From NCBI GenBank assembly GCA_963555705.1, contig OY743190.1:36934929-36998928 (forward strand): a stretch of 64,000 bases of DNA, read 5' to 3'. Under the pieces are notes generated by a model. That model was not told the DNA's origin. It saw only the letters and a program-made list of their open reading frames with translations, and did no database searches. Made by a program: the position numbers and the translations under genes. Below are positions 24,101-36,100 of this stretch, piece by piece; the stretch's first letter is position 1, and each line of letters opens with the position of its first letter. Source of the stretch: Ligustrum vulgare. Lineage: Eukaryota; Streptophyta; Magnoliopsida; Lamiales; Oleaceae.

Positions 24101-27100
24101 CAATTTTGTGGATGAGCTTTCGAAACAGCGGTGTGCTATTCAGCTCTAGTCTTAAAGGCTCGGCTCTCGGAGCAGGTAGCCACTGTCGGCGGAATCGCGA
24201 CAGCGGAAGCGGTGGTGTTGTGAGGTGGAGTTATTGTCGGCCCATTTGAGGTTGGGAAAAGAGAAGTTGTGAAATGGCTATGAGGAGGAGAGTTAATTTG
24301 GGTTGGGGGATTTGGAGGAGAAATGTCCTGACTTCAAATTGATTAATTTTTAACCCCCTTTTACAACATTCTAGGAGTATTGCAAAATACCAACGCCCCT
24401 TTTGCAACACACAATACACGCTACAAAAGGCTTAGGGGTCGTTCTCTTTGTATTTAAATTTTAAGTTTTGAATTTTGAATTTTGTTTTGAGTTATCTGTT
24501 TTGGTTATTTGTTTTGAGATTGCTGAAAACGTGTTCTTTTTGTAATTTTGAAAAACTGTTTTCAAAAATAGAAAACTGAAAATTGTATTTACTTTGTATT
24601 TTTCTGATGTAATTATTTTGTGATATTTTATATGTAAAAAAATGATTTATTTGTTAAATTACAATAATTTTAATGTCAATAAATCAGTAAGTAGGCTATT
24701 CAACAAACATTTTTTAAATTTAGCAACTAACAAAACTTGAAATCTAAACCAATCAATATATATTAGTTCATACATTGGAGAGTAGTTCAATTGTAAAAAC
24801 ATCGAGCCACTGTCAACGGGCAAAATAAATACAGTTCGTCGATTATACAAAAAAAAAAAAAATACCCATATCTGCGTAGCTATCTCATCTATGACTTTGA
24901 CTTGTGCCATTTAACATATTTGACTTACATCAAATTTGTTTGAGTTGCATCAAATTATGACTTCCGCATTAAATAGAAATAATTGGAGAATTGAATAAAT
25001 AAAAGAGAATGAAAAGAAAAAAAAAAATTTCAAAATGGAGGGGATTATTTAAAATAAAATTATGATATTGTCATGTAGTCAACTTTAATTAAGAAATTAA
25101 GTAACAAAAAATTGCTTCAATTAAGAAATTACAAATGGGGAAACTTAATTTACAATTGAAATAATCGATATAACAAAAAACTAGAATACACATCGAAACC
25201 TTAACTATACAAGGAGGGTAGAAATATAAGGAGGGAAATGCTTTAATATGATTCATGAAATAAGATAAACCGTTATTTATAAATCCCTTGGAACCATATT
25301 TTGTTTACTTTTGGATTAATTTTGTCAAAGAAATTTTTATAACAATACATACATTTAAAAATAAAAATAAATAATATTCGAAAGCAATTAAAAGTTTAAA
25401 GAATAACTTATAAATCGACATTGTTGATTCCGGGCCCAAAGAAAGGTACAGTGATCCACCAGCGAAGGCCCAATAGTGGCCCAACGGACCCTGACCCACC
25501 GTTAAAGGCCTAAAGTATCACCTGTGATGATTGCCGAGGTAGTACGCCAAACAAACCTCTTTAGCCGACCTGGTTAACGCACCAGCCGATGTGCTTTATA
25601 TTCAGCTGGGGCGCTTTATGGCGTTGGCCAGAAGAGAGATGGAGTCAGTGATGGGACACTGCCTTTACCAAGACGTGACAGGCGCCCATCCCCTACGAAA
25701 TGTAGCAATGATTACGGTTGAAAAGCAAGGTTGTCACTTCCATGAGCTAGGGTGATGACAAGTGTAAAGTATGCCACGTGTCGCAATCCGAGACAAGAAG
25801 TTCCACTATAAATGAAGCACAATTGTCTCCAAGTAGAGGGTTAGCAATTCCTCACTTTGAACAATACATTTCTCTCACTCCCTTTTCTCTCTTTTACACA
25901 TTTATATTTCCCGCACCCAATATATATATATTTGCCTAAAATGAGCACTGACTTAGGCATCGGAGTGCAAACGGGAGCCACCTCGGCCCCCTTTGCAAGC
26001 TGATTGTTTGTCTTAGTGCGCAGGAGGTCCACGTGTTCAAGAGGGAGGAGCTGAGACGTGTTGGTCCAAGGTCCAGCCGGATTTTGTGTCAACATTTTGG
26101 CGCCGTCTGTGGGAAGCCATACTGTTAACCACGAAAACACATGGTAAAAAGCCACACATAGAAAGGTAGTCCTGAAAAAGGACGAATAACTTCTTACAAT
26201 AGAGCGGATAAATGCAAAGAGCTTTGAAAGATAAGCTGGTTGGCCTTGAAAAAGGTAAGAGCTTTGAAAGATAAGCTGGTTGGCCTTGAAAAAGGTAAGA
26301 GCTTTGAAAGATAAGCTGGTTGGCCTTGAAAAAGGTAGGAGAACTTTGAAACATAAGTTTAAACACCCTTGAAAAAGGTAAAGAATTTTGAAACATAAGT
26401 TTAAACACCCTTGAAAAAGGTAAAGAACTTTGAAACATAAGTTTAAACACCCTTGAAAAAGGTAAAGAACTTTGAAACATAAGTTTAAACACCCTTGAAA
26501 AAGGTAAAGAACTTTGAAACATAAGTTTAACAACCTTGAAAAAGGTTTGGAGCAGCTAGACAAAGGTCTATCTATCCTTGAAAAGCAATCTAAGACCAAA
26601 AATTCTTCTGAAACATGAATGAAAGTGACGGTAATGTTAACCCCCGTAGGGGAAGAAGTGGCCAACACAGCGAGGACGAGGTTCCTCAAGGACTTCATGA
26701 AAACGCCAATGAGGAAGTGGCACAACCTAACCCACCTCGCCGGCACCGTAATTGTCGCATGATGCGAGATATGACACGCATGGCGGCCCAAATGTTAGAA
26801 ATGCAGAAGCAGCAGATAGAACAGACTGCTGCGATGAATGCCTTTATGGCCAGAGGGTATGCTATGAACGAACCCGTGATGCCTCAGCAATACTCACAGC
26901 CACATTATTCACCATCCGAGGCGGCCACTGTCTCTTATTATTATCAAGACCCGCAAGCATACGCCGAGGTGGAATTCGAGCCCTTCTACGAGCGAGACCC
27001 GGAACATGAAACACATGGGGAACAAAACCCACTCCCAGCTAGACGCAGGGAGGCTTCTGCCGCAAATTCCGGCAGTGTTTTCAGCCGAATAGGAGGGTTA

Positions 27101-30100
27101 TTCAGGGGACAACGACGGGGACAAACTGACCCAGGTCGGCATAATGCCGCAGTGCCTAGAAATAGGCGCGAGCGACGCGCTGAAGAAGCCTTATCGCAGG
27201 ATCAAATGTACAGGGACCAACAAGGTATGGGGGGAGAAAGGATGGCATCAACACATGAGCCTAGGAATAGGCAAGAAAGAAGAGTCGAAACAGTTCGGAC
27301 TAATCCTCGTAACGAATTACAGAGCCATGAAAGGCCAAACTACGGCCGCGTTCCACCACCACAAAGGCAGGAGTACGCTCCGCTGCTCTATGGCCAATAC
27401 CGTGATCCGGAGTATTCCGGTCACGACGAGAACAGCGAACTGCCGTCATACGAGTTGGATGACGAAGAGGAAGTAAGTCCCTTCATACGAGTTGGATGAC
27501 GAAGAGGAAGTAAGTCCCTTCACAGAGAGCAAAATACTCTGGCCGAGGTGATCCTGATGATCACCTGTTAAATTATCGCGCCAGTATGGAAATAGCCGGG
27601 GCCACCCCGACACTGAAATGTAAAGCTTTTGCTTTGACCCTTGAGGGAAGTGCCATACGATGGTATAAAAAACTCCCTCCTGGCAGCATCCACAGTTGGA
27701 GGGATATGAAAACTGCTTTTAAGAATGGCTTTGTTTCTTCCAGGCCTGGTCAACTCCCACTCCAGCGCCTTCAGGATCTGAGGTAAGGAAGGGACGAATC
27801 TCTGAAAAGTTACCTAGCTAGATTTACTGAAGAAATGTATATCTGCGAAAATATCACAGAAGCGGAGATGTTTTCCGCCCTAAAAGGAGGGCTAAATATG
27901 ACCAGCATGTTTTGGAGGGATGTCCGGAGCATGAAACCAATGGATTACAATACCCTGGTAGACCTGATGAAGGAAGAGATTGTATCGGAGGAAATGGCTA
28001 GGGCCAGAGATAATCACCCCCAAGGGAGATACAACCTTGGATATTCCAATGAAGCGGACCTCAAAAAGGGAGGAAACAAGGATAGGATCGGCGGTAGCCG
28101 AGGCGGGATCTAGCTTTGAAGCAGAAATCATTGAAGCTATCCCTCACTTACACTCTAACACCCCTTCTCAAAATCCCCCCACGGCTCAAGGGAGAGCGGA
28201 AAGCGGTCGAAGTGGAAAACAGCCCATGATTGGGGTTTACTGCGCCTATCACAGATATTACGACCATACAACGGAGGATTGCAGGGAAATTCACATGCTA
28301 GCTGACCAAAAAGCGCAGGGGAGAAGGGGGGGAGATTTTCCCCTAGACACAGGGAGAACCCAGAAAACTGGTGGTCAGAAGTTCAACCGAGCTGATAGGA
28401 GAGCTCCGTGGAAGAACTCAACTAAGGAAAGAATTGACAATCGTCAAAGAGACAGGAATAGGGGCCAGGATACCGCCTTGGCACATGCTAAAGATACACG
28501 GGAGCCACCTGTGCCTGTGGCCGACCTCCCCATTCGTGAAATCGACACGATACTGGGAGGCCCTCACCCAGGTGGGAGCACCAACAACTCCCAGAAAAGG
28601 TATATAAGGTAGGCCAAACACCCTGCCAACGTGAATTATCATATCCATTCACATCCTGTTGGGATGCCTCGGACGGAATCCATCACATTCACGCAAGACG
28701 ATGCCATTGGGGTGCACTTCCCACACAACGACACATTGGTTATCAGGGTGGTGGTAGCTCAGAATGGATTATCACAAATGATGGTAGACGATGGTGCCTC
28801 GGTAAATGTAATTTACGGGGTAACTTTCGATAAAATAGGGATCAATGCTCCACTCATCCCAGTCCCTGACCCGATATATGGATTCACAGGAGATAGCATA
28901 ACCCCCAGAGGATCCATAACCCTAATGACTGAAGTAGGGCAAGTACCAGCCATTTCCAGAATCCCTATGGAATTTTTGGTGGTGGACAAAATCTCCTCTT
29001 ATCATGGCTCAATTGGGAGGCCCGGTCTCATTGACTTAGGGGCTGCAATGCATACAAAGTACATTTGCATGAAGTTCCCCACAGAACATGGCGTTGTGAC
29101 TGTGAGAGGGAGCCAAACCGAGTCGCGGGCCTGTTACACGAACGCAATCCGAAAGTTTCAAGATCGAAGCTTGAACATGATTAGCGATATAGCTATGGCA
29201 GAGGCTGCTCCAGACCCTGAAAGATTGGGTGAAGAGCTTTCTGGAACCAAAGATGTCAAGATGACACTAGAAGAGGACCTGGAAGATCTGGACCCAAGAA
29301 TGGTAGGAGACAATTGCTCCACCCCAGCTGAAAGGCTAGAATGCTTCGGCGTAGACCCGCTTGATCCAATCAAGGAATTGCAGATCGAATTGGATTCACC
29401 AATTGAATACAAAAATCAAATGAAGAGCTTCTTACTTGAAAATCTCGATGTATTCGCATGGAAGCATGGCGACATGGTTGGGATCGATCCTAAGGAGGCC
29501 TGTCACAGACTCCAGATTGATCCACGAAGCCCTGGGCATAGGCAGAAGAGAAGACCTATGAGTTCGGACAAGTATGAGGCCTTGAAAGACGAGGTCACGA
29601 AGCTATTGAAAAATGGCTTCATCAGAGAATCGCGCTATCCGAAGTGGGTATCAAACCCTGTTTTGGTACCAAAACACAATGGGAAGCTTAGAGTATGTAT
29701 TGATTTTTCGAACTTGAATCAGGCATGTCCAAAAGACAGCTTCCCACTGCCCCGGATCGATCAATTGGTTGACTCTACAGCAGGGCATGCGCTGCTGAGC
29801 TTCATGGATGCTTGCTCCGGATACAATCAGATCCCCATGTACGAATCGGACGAGGAGCATACCTCGTTTATAACAGATAGAGGACTCTATTGCTACAAAA
29901 CAATGCCGTTCGGCTTGAAAAATGCGGGAGCTACCTATCAGAGGCTAGTAAATCGCATGTTTGTAAAACAATTGGGAAACACCATGGAGGTGTATGTTGA
30001 TGACATGTTGTCAAAAGCATGGTCGCCGCGGATCATATCCGTCATTTGTCAGAGGCCTTCGATGTTTTGAGGAAATATCGAATGAAGCTCAACCCAGCGA

Positions 30101-33100
30101 AGTGTGCATTTGGAGTAGCATCTGGAAAATTTCTTGGGTTCATGGTGAATAAAAGAGGAATCGAAGCTAATCCTGACAAAATCAATGCTTTGTTAAACAT
30201 GCAATCGCCTCAAAATCCAAAGGAGGTGCAAAGCTTAACGGGAAGAATTGCAGCCTTGAATCGATTCGTCTCCAAATCCACAGACAAATGCTTGCCATTT
30301 TTCAAAATCCTAAAAGGGGGAAACGATTCCAGTGGACACCGGAGTGTGAGCAGGCCTTCGCCGACCTGAAAACATCCTTGGGACGACCCCCATTACTATC
30401 AAAGCCAAAGGCTGGCGAGCCTCTCTACTTGTATTTGGCTGTGTCCAAGGAGGCTGTTAGCTCCGTGTTGGTCAGAGAAGAGGAGGGGAATCAATTTCCA
30501 GTATATTGCGGAGCAAAGCCATGCTAGATGCGGAGACACGCTACCCAGATATGGAGAAACTTGCCCTCTCACTACTCACCGCTTCTCGCAAACTTCGTCC
30601 CTACTTTCAGGCACACTCCATATACGTGCTCACCAACTTTTCCATGAGACAAGTGTTACAAAAACCAGATGTATCTGGGAGATTACTGAAATGGGCAATA
30701 GAAATCAGCCAGTTTGACATACACTATGCACCTCGGACTGCAATAAAAGGCCAAGCTTTGGCTGACTTCGTAGTCGAATTCACACACCCACCGGAGGTCG
30801 AAATGGTTGATAACACAGATGATAGCCAGGAGTGGAAATTATTTATTGATGGGTCCTCGGCTAAGGAGCGATCCGGTGCGGGCATATTACTAATAAGCCT
30901 AGAAGGGTTTAAACTACATAGCGCAATCCGCTTTGAGCTGCCAAAGAACCCTCTATGATTGCTTACTTGAAGAAAGTAAGAGATTTGGCGGTACACTTTG
31001 AAGAAATGGAATTGCAGCACATCCCCAGGACAAAAAATTCCAATGCTGATACTCTGTCCAAACTAGCAAGCAGCAGTGATGCGGAGCTATATAATCTGAT
31101 CCCGGTTGAGCGCATGTTGACCTCCTCTATTTAGCCAGGACCAGAGATTTTGACGGTAGAGGAAGAGAGATCCTGGATGAATTCGCTGATTGCATATTTG
31201 AGGCACCAGACAGTGCCAAACGAGCCGGAAGCAGCTCGGAAATTGCAAAGGTATGCTGCAAATTTCGCACTCTTGGATGATCTACTCTATAAACGGAGTT
31301 TCACCTCCCCGTTGCTAAGATGTGTTGGGCCTGAGGAAGGGCGATATGTAATGAGAGAAATCCATGAAGGTATATGTGGCAACCATGCCGGGGCACTATC
31401 GCTAGCTCGGAAAGCCCTCAAACAGGGGTATTTTTGGCCCACTATGCGAAAGGACTCTCATGACTTCGTGCGCAAGTGCGATAAATGCCAAAGACACGCA
31501 ACCATACTGCATCAGCCACATCACAGACTAACCGTGGTGACCAGCCCTTGGCCTTTTTCAAAATGGGGGGTTGATATTATAGGTCCTATGCCTAGGGGTG
31601 CCGGAAATAATTACTTTGCTATAGTAGCAATTGACTACTTCACCAAGTGGGTCGAGGCTGAACCACTTATGAGAATCACTGAGGCCAACACCACCAAGTT
31701 CATTTGGAAGAATATCATATGTCGGTTTGGGATACCCCATTCGCTGGTTAGTGACAATGCTAAACAGTTTAAAAACAGAAGCGTAGACGAGTTGTACGGT
31801 GATTTGGGAATTAGAAAGTTGTTTTCATCTCCACATCACCCGCAGGCCAACGGGCAAGTGGAAGCAGTGAACAAGACCATAAAAAACACCCTGAAAAGGA
31901 AGTTGGAGTCCAAAAAGGGCGCATGGGTAGATGAGCTCCCACAAGTGCTCTGGGCGCTTTGCACCACTTCTCACACCGCAACTGGTGAAACACCGTTCCC
32001 ATTGGCATATGGTGCCGAGGCGGTATGTCCCGTCGAAATTGGGGTACCTTCTCTTCGACAAATTAATTACGACGAAGTGAGAAACGAAGAAGCACAAATG
32101 GCCGGTTTGGATTTCCTCATGGAGAAACAGAACTATTCTCAAGTGGTGATGGCCAGATACCAGGAAAAGATGGCTCGATACTACAATAAAAGGGTGAAAG
32201 GGCGACGCTTTAATATTGGGGACCTAGTCCTAAAAAAGGTTCTTCCTTCAACTCAAGAACCAGGAGTAGGGACTTTGGGTCTAACTGGGAAGGCCCTTAC
32301 AGGATCACGGCCGAGGTGGTACTTGGTACCTACATAATTGAAGATTTATCCGGGGTACCTTTGTGTAATCCTTGGAACACATATCACCTTCGTCGCTATT
32401 TTCAATAAGTCAAATTCCACTTCAATGAGGCACAGCGTTGTCGCATGATTGTATGGAATCGCTAGTTAATTATGATGAGGATTGCACCAAATACTAATTA
32501 GCCATGCGTATTCGTCATGCATGAAGTTTATTACAAACAAGGGACTCTTATAAGCCTACACTACGGCCGTTGCATAAGAAATTGAATGTGTTAGCACCGC
32601 AAAGATCTTAGTACAACCAAAACTGTATACACATACTTTACAAAGTGTGACTTATGTATGTTTAAATGTTTGTCAAAATCAGATCTCATTGGTAAACATA
32701 AATGTCTCGAACCACTCAGATCTGAGGGACTTTACCCAATAAGCATGCAATACGCGATACGTGAGAGACGCATTTTCTAAAGGCATTTACATTTTGGAAA
32801 CACTCGAATTCAACCAAATGTGGTCATATAAAAAAAAAATTTATGGTCAAGATTAGATCCAACCAGCAAGCATGAACGCATTAAGCTCGCTAGATCTGAG
32901 GGACTACACATCTACAAACACTTATAATTTCCCACATTATCATCATTTAATCACGAAGCATTCACTTAAACAGTTTTGAAACGTCACTGAGGCGAAATCA
33001 TAGCAAACTATTCCATTCATAAGAATGAGACATTTACAAATCAAGTAAAAGTTGCATTTACAGTATCAGGTGCCGGGTCACTTACAAAAACTAAAAACTA

Positions 33101-36100
33101 AACTAACTAAAAGCAAGGAAAAAATGGAAGAAGATCATTGGGGGGGAACGCCTTCCGGGGAGCCCTTGCTGGATGCACCTAAAGGATCTGCAGGAGCATC
33201 TTGGGGCTCAGGGTAGAATGCTTCAATGGAGGACAAGTCCAAGGTAGGAAAAGCTTTCTTTATGTCCCCCAAGGCCATCCTGGCCCCTAAGTTCCCAAAC
33301 ACCCGCTGCATAGCCTCGTACTCCGGGGTATCCTCAAAAGTATCCTTAAAGTTCTGAACTGCTTTCGACACTTCTATGTCCAGAACCTCCTTCACCCTGG
33401 CCTCTATGGTACGCTCCAAAGCCTCGGCAACTATGGAGTCAATATGCTTCTCCAGGGAAGTGTAATCTTCCTCAACCTTCTTCCTAGCCTCCAGTTCCCT
33501 TTCCAGTTTCTCATTGACTGCCGCCACCTTAGTTTCCAGCTTCAACTTGGCTGCGTTAGTGACGACCAGGGCCTTAGAGGCGATAGATTGTGCGCGGTTG
33601 GAGTCGTCCAGTTTCTTGCACAAGACCGCCACGTCTGACTCAGAGGCCCAGAGGTCATGCTTCGATTCATCATTGTCCTCCTGGAGGCGCTTCGCATTAA
33701 CCCTTTCCTCTGAAGAAGATTTACGGGCTATGGATAGCTGGTCCTTGAGGTCGTTGATCTCCTTGAGCATATTGTCCGCGTGCCGGAGAGCAGTCTCAGC
33801 ATTCTTTTTGTCCCTTTGCGCCTCATCCACGGACGACTCCACCTCGTCAATAAGGGCCAATGCCCTGGCGTTCATGGCCTTGGCGGCGAGCAACTTCCGG
33901 GACGGACTAACGCTGGAGGAGAAAGCAGACCGGCCCTCTGTCCAAAACTGTTCAGTAATAAAGGTGACCCGGGCTGGAGGGGAGCTGGGAGAGTCAAATA
34001 GTGAAGGGCTGAAGGTGACATCCCTGGGGAGAATGCTGGTTTTGATGTGCTTGAGCTCCTCTGCTCCCTCCGGTGTCATTTCATAGGCCAAGCCCGGAAT
34101 GGACACAGAGGGCTCATCCTCCAGGTCTTCAATCATGGGAGGCGGAGGTGCAGAGGTAGATTCCTTGCCCTTACCTCTTCTAAGTCTCTTCAGGGGGCAG
34201 GCTCCTCCTCAGGGATATGTTCAAATATGTCCTCGGATAAAGGAGGCGGCACTGAGACATCCTTAGCCTCTCTGTCTCCTTTGGATCCGCCCCTGTCAGA
34301 CCTTTTCCCTTTCCCCCTTGGAAGGACTCCCTTAGGGTCGGCCTCCTTTTCTGTGTCAGGCTTCTGAGGGCCCACATGCAGCAGAGTAGGAGGTGGCATT
34401 AGGGCTGGAAGAGGGCCCTGAAGTTGAGCAGCAGACTTCTCAGACGTTTCCTTCGCCACCCCAACTTGCAAGTTGGCCAGGACCGCTTTCTGTTTTCTCT
34501 CGATTTCACTGCCGTGGCGAAGAGCAGGGGGAATCTTAGTAGCCATGAGACCCTTCAGAAAGATCTTCGGAAACTCCTTAGAACTTAGCAAGAAAGATAG
34601 GAAAATAAAGCTGCAAGCAGAGAAAAGGGGCGTAGGATGAAACAGTAATAAGGAAGCGAACTTACTCATAGCTCGCATAAGACCGTGCTTCACAAACAGC
34701 ATGTTTTGCTGAATGACCCCTTAGAAGGTGCCCTTATAAGCGAACAAGCGCCTCACTGTCGCTAGGTCTGCGTCGGGGAGGAGGTGAGCAAAAGTATCCC
34801 CTGTCACGAATCGCAAACATGTAATAAAAAAAAAAACAACCAGCAAAGAAAGGTAACTTGAAAATAAAAACAAGTGAAACATGACATTTAAGGACACTAA
34901 AGCAAACACACGACTCACTAGGAAGGGAAAAAGTTCGGGGAACTAAAATTTCTGGACAAGGGTCCACAGGAGAACTCTGTCACTCCCCAGTTACCCAGAA
35001 CCATTGATTCCTCCAGTTCTTTATAGAGGTCGGCTGGCCAGTAACGGCAGGAGGATAGGAGCCCCTAGGGGACAAATAGTACCAGTCTTTCACATCGGCT
35101 CTCACGTCCCTCTCCCTTCTCACTGACTTCTTCAGGGTATACAAAGTATGTATAATGTATAGGGAGATAGGATGGTCGGGGTTGACCTCCTGCCACGCTA
35201 GCCAAGTGCCCACGGCCTGGGTCCAGAAGTTAGGTGCCAACTGGTAGGGACACAAGTTGTAGCTCCTAAGCAGGGCCCTGAAGAAGGGGTGCAGGGGCAA
35301 CCTCATACCGCAGGACAAAGCATCGTAACAGATGGCCGCTTGGCCTGAAGGAGGACTGCATGGTCGGGAAGAAGGCGTAGGATGCACCAAATGGATCCCT
35401 TCTGGCATTCTGAATTTCACCGAGGCCCCAGCTAAATCGACTCCTCGTATTTCAGTAGTGACCTCACTGCTCTCCCACAAATCTGAGTTTGGGCCAGGAT
35501 CCACATGATATCCTGATGTTTTGTTTACCAGGTCCACCCAACCTTCGACCTGGGCTATGTCCTCCTCTGAGAGCCCCAACTCCTCTCTATGCGCCCGGAA
35601 AGGGGCCCTGGTGCCCAAATCAAGATTCTTTGGGTCAGAAGAATAACCCGTTGCTTTCTCTCTCTCCTTGTCTCTGTCACGCTTGCTTCGGAGTTCTCTT
35701 AGCGCGGATTCCTCCTCGGATGACAGGTGAGCCATGTAGTTCTGGTGTTTTTCTTCTTCGCTGTCAGAATCACTCAAATAAATTATGCCACTGGTTTTCC
35801 TATTTCTCCTCTTAACCTGCTCCCTAAAGAAGCGGGAACTAAAAACCGATAAAGAGATGGGGCAGAAACCTCTGACGGGAATCACCATTGCTAACATTTC
35901 CTGTGAACCCGTTCCCCCAACTCCTTCCATTTTTTCTTTTTGTTTTAAAGGTGGATCAGACTCAACGAAAGAAAAACAAGGTGCAAAAACAAAATTTTCA
36001 AACCCACAATGAGAAACTGAAAATAGAAAAGTTTCGCATGTCCAGAGACCAAGAGGTTTACCTTTAGGTGACAAACGCGTGAAATTGTGCACTGGAAATG

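Noticed and set aside
25841..26791. 316-residue minus-strand ORF with [10 protein letters not shown] repeats (and the 161-residue one inside it)
   Set aside because: It is the translation of the Gypsy leader minisatellite plus LTR sequence and overlaps the 5' LTR, primer site and gag start.
27144..27476. 110-residue plus-strand ORF in gag
   Set aside because: Shadow of the real gag frame (26615-27499).
33514..34086. 190-residue plus-strand Ser-rich ORF
   Set aside because: Opposite-strand shadow of the coiled-coil antisense protein.
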